A stretch of DNA of 64,000 nt from an uncultured Collinsella sp. Lineage in GTDB: Bacteria; Actinomycetota; Coriobacteriia; Coriobacteriales; Coriobacteriaceae. The stretch is taken from contig CAKULD010000004.1 of assembly GCA_934667065.1 (NCBI GenBank), forward strand, positions 177,923 through 241,922, given 5' to 3'. The notes under the pieces were generated by a model, which made no database searches, was not told the origin of the DNA, and saw only the letters and a program-made list of their open reading frames with translations. Both the position numbers and the translations under genes were made by a program. Positions 35,060-44,074 of this stretch are shown here, piece after piece (position 1 is the first letter of the stretch; each line of letters opens with the position of its first letter).

Positions 35060-36304
35060 ATGGACCAGACCGCAACCGACGTGCGCCATATCGAGCGCAT
35101 CAACCCGCCGCATCGCCTGCTTATGGCGCCCGGCCCCACCACCGTCGACCCGCGTATCCTCTCGGCGATGGCAACACCCACCGTGGGCCAGTTCGACCCC
35201 TATATGCTCAAGATCATGGGCGAGGTGCAGGACATGCTGCGCTATACCTTTAAGGCTCCCGGCTACGAGGCCCTGATGGTCGACGGTTCTTCGCGCGCCG
35301 CCATCGAATGCGCCCTGGTGTCCATCATCGCCCCCGGCGACAAGGTGCTCGTCTGCTCCGCGGGTCGTTTTGGCTCGCTGCTCGCCGAGATCGCCACACG
35401 CGTGGGCGGCGATGTCACCGTCATCACCAAGGAGTGGGGCCATGTCTTTGAGCTCGCCGAGATCAAGGCGGCCATCGACGAGGTTCAGCCCAAGCTCGTC
35501 TGCACCGTCGCGGGCGACACCTCGACCACCATGCTGCAGCCGCTCGAGGGCCTGGGCGACATCTGCCACGCCGCCGGCGCGTTCCTCATGACCGACGCCA
35601 CCGCCTCCTTTGCCGGCAACGACCTGCGCTGCGCCGAATGGGGCATCGATATCGCCACCGCCGGCATGCAGAAGTGCATGGGCGGCCCGGCCGGCATCTC
35701 CCCCATCGTCGTCTCGCCCGAGGCCTTTAAGGCTATGGTCGCGCGCAAGTCCATCGAGGAGGGCATCGCCGATTCCCCCGAGGACGTTCTGCCCGTGGAC
35801 CAGCGCATCCGCTCTAACTACTTTGACTTCCCGCAGCTCGTCGACTACTGGGGCCCGCGCCGCATCAACCACCACACCGAGGCCACGCATATGCTCTATG
35901 CCGCGCACGAGACGCTGCGTCTCATTTGCGAGGAGGGCATCGATGAGGATATCGAGCGTCACCGCCTAAACGGCGCCGCCATGGCCGCCGGCATCACCGG
36001 CATGGGTCTTGAGCTCTACGGCGACCAGGCCACGCGCATGAACGACGTCATCGGCATCGTTATCCCCGAAGGTGCCACCGACGCTGTACGCGCCGCACTG
36101 CTCGAGAACTACGCCGTCGAGATCGCCAGCTCCTTCGGTCCGCTCAAGGGTCGCATTTGGCGCGTGGGCGTCATGGGCTGCAATGCCCGCAAGGACTGCA
36201 TCATGACCACCCTGCTCGCCCTGGGCTCTGCCCTGCTCGATGCCGGCGTGCAGGTGGACATCACGGCAGGCGTCGCTGCCGCCGAGGCCGTCTACGCCGC
36301 ATAA
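35060..36304 (+). CDS. pucG: Ureidoglycine-glyoxylate aminotransferase-like (PucG type)
   Basis: 414 residues of class V PLP aminotransferases. The N-terminal LLMAPGPTTVDPRILSAM is typical of alanine/serine-glyoxylate enzymes and PucG. The PLP lysine is Lys205 (AGMQKCMGGP). PucG transfers the amino group of ureidoglycine to glyoxylate, giving oxalurate and glycine. The location at the edge of a large allantoin region favours PucG over alanine-glyoxylate aminotransferase, but sequence alone does not exclude the latter. The ATG at 35060 follows GGGAGAAG. Confidence 0.78.
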   Translation: MDQTATDVRHIERINPPHRLLMAPGPTTVDPRILSAMATPTVGQFDPYMLKIMGEVQDMLRYTFKAPGYEALMVDGSSRAAIECALVSIIAPGDKVLVCSAGRFGSLLAEIATRVGGDVTVITKEWGHVFELAEIKAAIDEVQPKLVCTVAGDTSTTMLQPLEGLGDICHAAGAFLMTDATASFAGNDLRCAEWGIDIATAGMQKCMGGPAGISPIVVSPEAFKAMVARKSIEEGIADSPEDVLPVDQRIRSNYFDFPQLVDYWGPRRINHHTEATHMLYAAHETLRLICEEGIDEDIERHRLNGAAMAAGITGMGLELYGDQATRMNDVIGIVIPEGATDAVRAALLENYAVEIASSFGPLKGRIWRVGVMGCNARKDCIMTTLLALGSALLDAGVQVDITAGVAAAEAVYAA

Positions 36305-36330
36305 ACGCACTACTTCTCATGCGCAACAAA

Positions 36331-36370
36331 AGAGGACCGCAACTCAAACGAGTCGCGGCCCTCTTTATTT
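36331..36370. terminator. Terminator between pucG and the convergent symporter gene
   Basis: AGAGGACCGCAACTC (36331-36345) pairs with 36350-36364 with two mismatches; TTATTT follows on the plus strand. It can serve both converging genes. Confidence 0.7.
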
Positions 36371-36389
36371 CCGCCGGATGCGATAACCC

Positions 36390-37673
36390 TTAAGCTACTT
36401 CGCCATCGAGTTGCTTCGCGTCCGCATCGCTACCGTTAAAGACGTCATAGTCGATACCGTCTTGACTCTTAGCGACAATCAGCGCACAGAGCGCATCGCC
36501 AACGACGTTGAGCGTCGTGCGCGTAGAGGCGACGAGGTACTCAAGGCCGCCCAAGATTGCAATGGCGTCCAAAGGAAGACCCAGTGCCGGAATAAGCATC
36601 GTAAGCGAAATAAGGCTTGCTCCGGGAGCGGCGGCAGTCGCCATGGACAGTGCGAACGAAATAAGCACGACCGTGATAAGTGACGCGCCCGAAAAGTCCA
36701 TGCCATACATCTGGGAAACGAACATGGCAGTCAGTGCCATATGAAGCGCAGAACCATTGGAGTTCAGGGACACGCCGAGAGGCAAGACCAGATTAGCAAC
36801 CTCGCGGTCGAGGCCGACCTTTTCCTTGCAATCTTCCATCTCGATGGGAAGCGTAACAGCCGAAGAAATGGTCGTAGCGGCAAACAACATCGTGCGACCC
36901 ATCTTTTTGATGAGCTTAAACGGGGAAAGGCGGCAGATGAATGCGGTGATGAAGAAGAACACCAGCAAAAACGCCACAACGCCAAATGCAAGGACCACAA
37001 TGTACTTGGCGATAGGAATGAGCATGTCAAAGCCAAGTGCTCCAATCGAAGCGGACACATAGGCGAAGATGCCAATGGGAGCAACGTTCATCACGATTTT
37101 GATGATTCCCAGCAAAAGCTGCGAAAGCTCACAGATCCAAGTGAACACCGCGCCATCCTTACCGGTCTTCTCACGATGGAGCACAATGGCGATGCCCAAA
37201 AACACGGAGAAAACGATGCACTGGACAACGGAACCCTGAGCAACGGAACTAATGATATTGCTTGGGAAGAAATTGGTAAGGGTTTCCTGCCAGCTCGTCT
37301 GTGTCGCCTGGACATCCGTAGTGGCGTTGAGCACGAGCGCGCTGTTGGAAAGTCCAGCACCGGGGTGGAATACCACGCCGAGCAGCATACCGAATACGGC
37401 CGCCAGGAAAGACGTCAACAAGAACAGCAAGACTGCCTTAAGACCGATGTTAGAAAGCTGTCGAAGCGACAGAGAACCGATGGCTTCGACGATCAGGCAC
37501 ATCACAAACGGTACGATACCCATCTGGATAAGCCTAAAGAAAATATCTCCGATAAATTTAATATCTGTCATAACGGAGCCAAATACGACGCCCGCGACGA
37601 TACCGGCAACCGTAGCGATAGCCATGGCCGTTGTCGGGTTATAGGTAAACTTGCGTTTTGCCTCTTGGGACAT
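36390..37673 (-). CDS. Dicarboxylate/amino acid:cation symporter (DAACS family)
   Basis: 427 residues with 8 membrane helices and two re-entrant loops. NGSALHMALTAMFVSQMYG and the following ALSMATAAAPGASLISLTML are the substrate- and cation-binding segments of the GltP/SstT family. The family imports glutamate, aspartate, serine or C4-dicarboxylates with Na+ or H+. The exact substrate cannot be told. It lies just downstream of the carbamate kinase terminator, so it is transcribed separately from, or by read-through of, the oxalurate genes. Confidence 0.9.
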   Translation of the reverse strand: MSQEAKRKFTYNPTTAMAIATVAGIVAGVVFGSVMTDIKFIGDIFFRLIQMGIVPFVMCLIVEAIGSLSLRQLSNIGLKAVLLFLLTSFLAAVFGMLLGVVFHPGAGLSNSALVLNATTDVQATQTSWQETLTNFFPSNIISSVAQGSVVQCIVFSVFLGIAIVLHREKTGKDGAVFTWICELSQLLLGIIKIVMNVAPIGIFAYVSASIGALGFDMLIPIAKYIVVLAFGVVAFLLVFFFITAFICRLSPFKLIKKMGRTMLFAATTISSAVTLPIEMEDCKEKVGLDREVANLVLPLGVSLNSNGSALHMALTAMFVSQMYGMDFSGASLITVVLISFALSMATAAAPGASLISLTMLIPALGLPLDAIAILGGLEYLVASTRTTLNVVGDALCALIVAKSQDGIDYDVFNGSDADAKQLDGEVA

Positions 37674-37697
37674 AATTCGCCTCTTTTCTCATAAAAA

Positions 37698-37728
37698 GCG
37701 CCTGCGACTGTCAGCCTGTCGCAGGCGC
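37698..37728 (-). terminator. Rho-independent terminator of the carbamate kinase operon
   Basis: GCGCCTGCGAC pairs perfectly with GTCGCAGGCGC (37698-37708, 37718-37728). The minus strand continues with TTTTT. It is 55 nt past the carbamate kinase stop and ahead of the symporter start. Confidence 0.85.
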
Positions 37729-37782
37729 CTCATCTATACCAACGCCGCCCGTGCCTCCCAGAGCTGCGTAAGTACCAAATGA

Positions 37783-38721
37783 CTAGCGCACGATTGTGGT
37801 GCCGGCGCCCTCATTGAGCTTAGCCAGGCACTCGAGCGAGGTGATCGTGGCGCGACGGCCCTCGCCGGACTGCACAAAGCGCATGCAGCCGCGAACCTTA
37901 GGCAGCATCGAGCCTGCGGGGAACTGGCCCTCCTCGATGTACTGCTCGGCCTCGGCGATAGAGATCGTCGAGAGTGCGCGCTGCGTGGGCTTGCCAAAGT
38001 CGACGCAGACGTTGTCCACGCCCGTGCAGATCACCAGATGATCGGCATCGACGGTCTCGGCAATCTTCTCGGCCGTGAGGTCCTTGTCGATAACGCCCTC
38101 AACACCGTAGACGCCCTTGTCGTCCTCGAGGACGGGGATACCGCCGCCACCGGTGCAGATGACCACAATGCCCGCATCGGCGAGCGCGTTGATGCCAGCG
38201 CAGCCGGGAAGCTCCATGGGCTCCGGTGAGGGCACCACACGACGCCAACCGCGACCGGCATCCTCGATGTAGGTCTCGTTGGGGTTAGCGGCCATAAGCT
38301 CGCGAGCCTGCTCCTCGGAATAGAACGGACCGATGGGTTTGGTGGGGTTCTTGAATGCCGGGTCGTCCGGGCTCACGGTTGCCGTCATGGCGAGGACCTG
38401 AACGAGCTTTTTGATGCCGGCGCGCTTAAGGGCACCGCGCATAGCGAGCATGGTCCAGTAGCCGATAGAGCCCTGAGTCATGGCAACGCAGGTATCGAGT
38501 GGCATGGCCGGGTTCTTCTCGGAGTTTGCAGCCTCCTGCTGCAACAGCAGATTGCCGACCTGCGGGCCATTGCCGTGAGTGATGATGACCTCGTCGCCGG
38601 CAGCGATGAGCGGCACGATATAGTCGCACGTAGCGTCCAGCGCCTTCATCTGAGCCTGCGCGGTGGGATCGTCGGTGAGGATGGCGTTGCCGCCCAGAGC
38701 GATAACGATACGCTCAGCCAT
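37783..38721 (-). CDS. arcC: Carbamate kinase
   Basis: 312 residues, the family length. VIALGGNAIL starts the amino acid kinase fold; THGNGPQVGNLLLQQ and CTGGGGIPV are the conserved carbamate kinase blocks. It moves phosphate from carbamoyl phosphate to ADP, making ATP, CO2 and ammonia. It is the last gene of the operon fdrA-ylbE / DUF2877 / allD / arcC and would gain energy from the carbamoyl phosphate released from oxalurate. In this setting it is the counterpart of E. coli AllK. Confidence 0.95.
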   Translation of the reverse strand: MAERIVIALGGNAILTDDPTAQAQMKALDATCDYIVPLIAAGDEVIITHGNGPQVGNLLLQQEAANSEKNPAMPLDTCVAMTQGSIGYWTMLAMRGALKRAGIKKLVQVLAMTATVSPDDPAFKNPTKPIGPFYSEEQARELMAANPNETYIEDAGRGWRRVVPSPEPMELPGCAGINALADAGIVVICTGGGGIPVLEDDKGVYGVEGVIDKDLTAEKIAETVDADHLVICTGVDNVCVDFGKPTQRALSTISIAEAEQYIEEGQFPAGSMLPKVRGCMRFVQSGEGRRATITSLECLAKLNEGAGTTIVR

Positions 38722-38829
38722 AGATGGCCTCCTTCTTGAACGGTGTTATATAAAGTCCCGGGACCGATCCAGATGACCGGCCCCAGCAATCAAGCGACGC
38801 GCCGTACAGGCGACGCGCCGAGAAACCCG

Positions 38830-39882
38830 CTACTCGGCGAAGCGGTTCTTGTGGTCCCAGCTGTGGATGTAGAGCTTATCGGAGACCAGGTAATCGTAGA
38901 TGTCGTCGACGATCTCGATGCCGCCGGCAGCGTCGCACTTGCCCTTGCGGATAAGGGCGCGCTCGCCGGGGTAGTAGACCTTGTCGTAGCCGGGAGCAGG
39001 CTTGACGGCACCCAGCTCGTCAAGGGTCTTGGACATGTGCTGCTTGAACTCGTCAAGACCGCAGAAGCGGCTGGGGTCGATGACGATGTGCAGGTGGCCA
39101 AGCTCGCGACCCTCGGACAGATCGTGGTACATGGAGGAGACGTTCTGGCCAGCAGGCACGCCAAGCAAGACACCGGAGAGAATGTCGACGACCATCATGA
39201 GACCGTAGCCCTTGGGGCCGGCGATGGCTCGCAGGGCGTTGACCTGGTGCGGATCGGTGGTGGGGTTGCCGTCGACGTCGACTGCCCAATCGTCGGGGAT
39301 GGAACGACCGGCGCTCTTGGCGTCGAGGATCTTGCCCCAGGCCTGAACGGTGGTGGCCATGTCGAAGTTTACAAAGCGGTCATCGGCCGTGGGGGCGCCA
39401 AAAGCGATGGGGTTGGTGCCGTAGAAAGGCTCAGCGCCACCGTAAGGAATGACCATCGGGTCGGACTGGCACATGGTCAGGCAGCACAGATCGTTCTTGG
39501 CGGCCATCTCGGTGTAATAGCCCAGAGCGCCGGTATGGGAGACACGCTTGACGCCCACGATGCCGATGCCGTTCTCCTTGGCGAGCTCCATGGCCTTCTC
39601 GAGGCCCAGGATAGCGAAGGGGTAGCCGCAGCCGTTGTCTCCATCGACGATGCCAGTGCAGGGACCGGTCTGGGTCCAGGTCCACTGGGGATCGGTGGTA
39701 ATGCCGCCCTTGGAGATGCGCTCGGTGTAGTACTCAACACGAACCTCACCGTGGCTGTGCAGGCCGCGCTCGGACGACCAGGTAAGCACCTCGGCAGTCT
39801 TCTCGGCATGATCCTCCGAAAGACCGGCGGCCATAAACTTGTTCTTCATGAGGGTCTTGAGTTCTTCGCGCTTGACGAGCAT
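38830..39882 (-). CDS. allD: Ureidoglycolate dehydrogenase
   Basis: 350 residues of the malate/L-lactate dehydrogenase-2 family; E. coli AllD has 349. It oxidises (S)-ureidoglycolate to oxalurate with NAD(P). Conserved Ser43-His44 (HSHGEVR) and the catalytic His116 (VSHTGALGYY) sit at the same positions as in AllD. The substrate call rests on these residues and on the operon, with the oxamate carbamoyltransferase and carbamate kinase genes on either side. It starts 86 nt after the DUF2877 gene. Confidence 0.9.
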   Translation of the reverse strand: MLVKREELKTLMKNKFMAAGLSEDHAEKTAEVLTWSSERGLHSHGEVRVEYYTERISKGGITTDPQWTWTQTGPCTGIVDGDNGCGYPFAILGLEKAMELAKENGIGIVGVKRVSHTGALGYYTEMAAKNDLCCLTMCQSDPMVIPYGGAEPFYGTNPIAFGAPTADDRFVNFDMATTVQAWGKILDAKSAGRSIPDDWAVDVDGNPTTDPHQVNALRAIAGPKGYGLMMVVDILSGVLLGVPAGQNVSSMYHDLSEGRELGHLHIVIDPSRFCGLDEFKQHMSKTLDELGAVKPAPGYDKVYYPGERALIRKGKCDAAGGIEIVDDIYDYLVSDKLYIHSWDHKNRFAE

Positions 39883-39968
39883 GGTGACCTCCTATGGTCT
39901 CCTTGAAGCGAGCATTTGAGCCTGCCTCGGGTTTTAAACAAATCAAAATGAATCGCAGGTGAACATGG

Positions 39969-40811
39969 TTACGCCGCCGAATGCACAGGACTCGCCGCAT
40001 GCGTTGCTACGTAGGAAAAGCCAATCGAAAGCCCCAACAGGGCATCGACGCCTGACGTGCTGCCAATCTGCTCAATCGACGTTGCGGCGTCGCCAAATGC
40101 GTCAGCGTCGCGGTCGCGCGCCGCAAGCAGCAAGTCGCGGTACACGGGATTGACGCCGCCACGAGAGAACGCGGAAAGATATGAGCAGGAAACCGGCGTA
40201 GTACGGCCTGTCGACTCCTTGGCGAGAAGGTCGATAAGCCCGGTTGCCTGACCAAAAGCGCTGCGGGCGCAGGCATAGCCCAGAAGGATATCGTCTCCCG
40301 AAGGCGTAAGGCCAAGTCCCCTGCCGCACAGATAGTGCACGTGATCGGCGATACGCTTGGACGACGCGCCCTCGCGAAGGCCCGTGAGAGCACGCAATGT
40401 CTCAGTACTGGAGGGAAGCCCCGAGCGCTCGCGCAAACGACGCTCCCCCAACCAGGAAAGTGCCCAGCGCGCCGATTCGGTATCGAAGAGGGCAGGGACA
40501 GAGCAGTTGACTGGCTCCGCGCCCTGCAGATCAATCGACACGATATCGCTGGGGCGATACAGGCGCAGATAGCCATTGCGTACGGTGACGACCTGACCGG
40601 GCTCAAGGCCGCCCAGCACAAGCGACATCTCGCCTGCGGGGATGGTGATGCTCGTGCACGAGAATGCATCGGCATCGCGCCCCACATGCACCAGGGCATC
40701 CCCGAGCTCCACATTGAAGCTCGTATTGAACACACTGTGCACATGACCCATCAAGGGAGCTCGGAGCCCCTCGAGAGCATAGGGCGAAATCTGGACGGCC
40801 GTGAGTTCCAT
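39969..40811 (-). CDS. ylbF: DUF2877 protein, YlbF/AllH-type subunit of oxamate carbamoyltransferase
   Basis: 280 residues. HVHSVFNTSFNVELGDALVHVG at the start and GLGLTPSGDDILLGYACARS near residue 180 are the DUF2877 blocks. E. coli YlbF (AllH) is of similar length and forms, with FdrA and YlbE, the enzyme that converts oxalurate and phosphate to oxamate and carbamoyl phosphate. The gene starts 4 nt after the fdrA-ylbE stop with only a weak ribosome site, so it is probably translationally coupled. A much longer upstream extension of this frame is antisense to nothing useful and is rejected. Confidence 0.85.
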   Translation of the reverse strand: MELTAVQISPYALEGLRAPLMGHVHSVFNTSFNVELGDALVHVGRDADAFSCTSITIPAGEMSLVLGGLEPGQVVTVRNGYLRLYRPSDIVSIDLQGAEPVNCSVPALFDTESARWALSWLGERRLRERSGLPSSTETLRALTGLREGASSKRIADHVHYLCGRGLGLTPSGDDILLGYACARSAFGQATGLIDLLAKESTGRTTPVSCSYLSAFSRGGVNPVYRDLLLAARDRDADAFGDAATSIEQIGSTSGVDALLGLSIGFSYVATHAASPVHSAA

Positions 40812-40815
40812 GACG

Positions 40816-43800
40816 CTACTCGATTCCCAAGCTTGCGCAGTAGGCCTCGAGCGCCTTCTCAAAGCAGCCGAGCGGGGCGCGCACGGTACCGGCGCCGATC
40901 TGGCCCACACCAGCCTGCTTGTGGGCGATGCCGGTGTTGATGAGCGGCGTAATACCGGTGGCGACGACCTTGCGGATGTCGATGGCCTGGCAGGCGCCCT
41001 TAAAGTCCCACGTGGGGATGGTCCAGGCGGGGTTATGGGTGACGCAGATCTTCTCCATCTCGTTGGAGGTGGCAAGCGCGTCCTCAAAGCCGCCGGCACC
41101 GACGAAGCGGGTAACGCCGGGGGCAGCGATCATAGCCATGGCGCCCACGCCCACGGTTTCGGTGATAGCGGAGTCGCCGATATCGGGGTTTGCATCCTCG
41201 GGGGCAAAGCCAGTGAAGTACAGGCCGTTGGGTGTGTTGACCGGAGCGGTGAACCACTCGTCGCCGAGCGCGGAGATGCGCACGCCAAAGTTCTCGCCGT
41301 TGCGGCACATGGTGGTGACGACGCAGCCCTCGTGATCCTTGCGAACGTAATCGACGATTGCCTTGCCCATAGCCATCATGATGTTGAGGAAGAACTGGTC
41401 GGTATCGGCCAAGAACTGGATAACCTCTTCCTTTTCCTTGGCATCCCACTCCATGTGAGTGATGAAGGGTGCGACCTCCTTAAGGAAGCACAGGGAAGCG
41501 GCGATGTTGCGCTGATGGAACTCGTCGCCCATAGTAATGGCCTTGGCCACAAGCACGTTGAGGTTAACGCCGCCCTCCTTGAGCTTAAGAGCTGCGGAGA
41601 GCACGGGGCCTAGCACGTCGCGCATCCAGCGCAGACGGTTGACGACTTCCTCGGAGTAGGCGCCAAAGCGCAGCACCTTGCCGATACCCTCGTTCATGGT
41701 GCAGTAGCCCACGGTGCCGTCAACGCGGTTCTCGACCACGACGAGCGGCATGTTCTGCGAGGTGATGCCGCCCATGGGGCCAACAGCGTGGACATGGTGG
41801 CACGGAATGAACTTAACCTCGCCGCTCTCGAGCAGCTTGCGGGCGTCAGCCTCGTTGTCGGCCCACTCCTCAAAGAGCACGGCACCGACGCAGGAGCCCT
41901 GCATGGGATCGGTCATGTGGCTGTACTCGATCGGAGGACCGGCGTGCAGGATAACCTTGCCGTTGATCTCGGGGATGAGGTCCTTGGCCGGACGGACGTC
42001 CACCAGGAAGGGCTGAGAGGCGCGGAAGCGCTCGACAATGCGGTCGTTCTGCCCATCGATCTCGTCATGCTTGGCGAGCTCGGTCAGAAGGTGAATCATG
42101 CGCTTGTTGCCGCCTGCCATGGGCTTCCAGGCATACTGGACGGCCTTGGCGCCGTACTTGACCAGCGGGTCGACGAAGCTCTCGACGCCGACGTTGATAA
42201 CGCGTGGCTTGGTGGTGAGCAGCTCCATCACGGCCTCGGAAGGCTCGGGCAGCGGAGAGTTGTCCTTGACGGCGTAGTCGACAGTCGGACGGTCGGCCTC
42301 GGTGTAGTCGATGCCCTTGAAGGCAAGCGCGGCACGAACGGCGCGGGCGTTGCTCGACTCCATGATGGCGCCGGCGTCGGCCAGCAGCTTAACGGAGCGA
42401 TCGTAATCCTGCGGATCGTGGCTGGTGCCCACGACGGTGCCCACAAAGTGGAGCTCGCGACCGTCGGCGCGGGCGGTCTCGATGCACTCTGTGATGACCG
42501 GAGCAAGCTCGGCAGCCATATCGGGGTGGCAGCCATAGCCGAGCACGCAGTCGAAGACGATAACACCCGTGGTGGACTTGGCAGCGTACTCGCGCATCAT
42601 CTTGACGCGGACCTCGGGGTCGATCATGGGGTGCGGACGGCCCTGGGTGTACACGTCGTCGCCCAGGTCGATGACGTCGTAGCCGCCGTGGCGCAGCATA
42701 TAGCCGTCTTCCTTGATAATGTGGCCGAGCTCAAGCGCCTCGGTGATCATCATCGCGGCCTCGCCGGCAAGGGTGCCACCGGAGTACAGACCCACGACGG
42801 TCTTATCCTCGGCGAGGGGCTCGGCGACCGTAACGTCGACGGGCTCGCAATAGTTGGCCTTGACCTCGCGACCGGCAGCCAGATCCACGGCGATCTGAGC
42901 GCACTCCTCCAAGGTGTGGGCCAGGTGCACGTGGCCCAAATGGGCCTCGGGCTTCTCGCCAATGAAGATGGCGACAACCGGCTTCTCGCACTTCTCGAGC
43001 AGGTCGATGACCTCGTCGCGAACCTCGGGCGCAGGCGGCTTGGAGATAACGCAGATAACGTCGGTGGCGTCATGGTTCTCGAGCGCCACGATAGCGTCCT
43101 TAACGGTAACGGCGCCGACCTTGGCGTTAAGGTCGCGGCCACCGGTACCGATGGCATGCACGCAGCCGCCACCCATACGGTCGATGGCGCAGGTGACTTC
43201 CTGGATGCCGGTGCCCGAAGCGCCGACGATGCCGATGTTGCCGGGGTTAATCACGTTGGTGAAGGCCACGGGCACGGAGCTGATCACGCCGGTGCCGCAG
43301 TCGGGACCCATAAAGAGCAGGCCCTTCTCGTGCGCCTTCTGCTTTAGACGAACCTCGTCCTTCAGGGCAACGTTGTCGGTAAAGGAGAACACGTTGAGGC
43401 CCAGGTCGAGGGCGCGCTCCAGCTCGGGCGCGGCATACTCGCCGGGAATGGAGAAGAGTGCCAAGTTGGCATCGGGAAGTGCCGCCACGGCCTCCTCCCA
43501 CGAAGTTGCGGTGGTGTTGCCGCCGTCGGCAGCCTTCTTAACCGAAAGGTCGTCGAGGAAGGCCTCGGTCTCGGAGAGCACCTCGTCCACGATCTTCTCG
43601 TCGTCGGCCTCGACGACGATCACCATGTCGCTGGGATTGGCAGCGGCGGCCTCGGGCGTCAAAAGACCCGCGGCATCGTAGATGTCCTTGTTGGCATCGG
43701 TGCCCATCATGATCTGGCTCTGGACCACGCCGGGCATGGCGTTGATCTTATTGGTGAGCAGCATCAGGTTGATGGAGTCCTGATACGAGTTTTGCTTTAC

Positions 43801-43821
43801 AACTGTATAAAGCATCTGCAT
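40816..43821 (-). CDS. fdrA-ylbE: FdrA-YlbE fusion, oxamate carbamoyltransferase
   Basis: 1001 residues. Residues 1 to ~535 match FdrA (AllF), a succinyl-CoA-synthetase-like fold: MGPDCGTGVISSVPVAF and GIVGASGTGIQEVTCAIDRM are the typical loops. From ~539 (PRVINVGVESFVDPLVKYGA) to the end is a complete DUF1116 domain, YlbE (AllG), with VILHAGPPIEY, PCHHVHAVGPMGG and VRNGENFGVRISAL-type blocks. In E. coli the two are separate genes. Here the frame runs through with no stop or start needed. With YlbF the product should cleave oxalurate to oxamate and carbamoyl phosphate. The start at 43821 is the best ATG, although its ribosome site is weak. Confidence 0.9.
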   Translation of the reverse strand: MQMLYTVVKQNSYQDSINLMLLTNKINAMPGVVQSQIMMGTDANKDIYDAAGLLTPEAAAANPSDMVIVVEADDEKIVDEVLSETEAFLDDLSVKKAADGGNTTATSWEEAVAALPDANLALFSIPGEYAAPELERALDLGLNVFSFTDNVALKDEVRLKQKAHEKGLLFMGPDCGTGVISSVPVAFTNVINPGNIGIVGASGTGIQEVTCAIDRMGGGCVHAIGTGGRDLNAKVGAVTVKDAIVALENHDATDVICVISKPPAPEVRDEVIDLLEKCEKPVVAIFIGEKPEAHLGHVHLAHTLEECAQIAVDLAAGREVKANYCEPVDVTVAEPLAEDKTVVGLYSGGTLAGEAAMMITEALELGHIIKEDGYMLRHGGYDVIDLGDDVYTQGRPHPMIDPEVRVKMMREYAAKSTTGVIVFDCVLGYGCHPDMAAELAPVITECIETARADGRELHFVGTVVGTSHDPQDYDRSVKLLADAGAIMESSNARAVRAALAFKGIDYTEADRPTVDYAVKDNSPLPEPSEAVMELLTTKPRVINVGVESFVDPLVKYGAKAVQYAWKPMAGGNKRMIHLLTELAKHDEIDGQNDRIVERFRASQPFLVDVRPAKDLIPEINGKVILHAGPPIEYSHMTDPMQGSCVGAVLFEEWADNEADARKLLESGEVKFIPCHHVHAVGPMGGITSQNMPLVVVENRVDGTVGYCTMNEGIGKVLRFGAYSEEVVNRLRWMRDVLGPVLSAALKLKEGGVNLNVLVAKAITMGDEFHQRNIAASLCFLKEVAPFITHMEWDAKEKEEVIQFLADTDQFFLNIMMAMGKAIVDYVRKDHEGCVVTTMCRNGENFGVRISALGDEWFTAPVNTPNGLYFTGFAPEDANPDIGDSAITETVGVGAMAMIAAPGVTRFVGAGGFEDALATSNEMEKICVTHNPAWTIPTWDFKGACQAIDIRKVVATGITPLINTGIAHKQAGVGQIGAGTVRAPLGCFEKALEAYCASLGIE

Positions 43822-44074
43822 CGCCGACTTTCTATATCTCTCGGTGGATGTACCGTCACGCTGTAGGCCGTAACGGCAACGAGCGTCTGTTGACAGTAAA
43901 CCATGCACCAAGATTTCATTCATTATCTTGAGTGGCTAGCTATTGCCATTCTTCTTTATCCGAAGTGGACATTGTTGGCATTTTTGGCAAAAAGTAATGT
44001 GTATGTCATCGAACGGACCGGGCGACACACCACACGATCAAGCGGTCCTCAACCAAGTAATAAGGAGTGTAGAT
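43822..44074. promoter_or_regulatory. Divergent promoter region of the allantoin genes
   Basis: 253 nt between fdrA-ylbE (minus) and allC (plus). It includes TTGACA near 43889, an AAGAT/ATCTT repeat around 43916-43935 and the repeat TTGGCATTTTTGGCAAAA around 43975-43992. These are the most likely places for PucR binding; no exact site can be named. Confidence 0.4.

Noticed and set aside
41788..43347. 519-codon plus-strand frame antisense to fdrA-ylbE
   Set aside because: Shadow of the fusion gene, no start signals.
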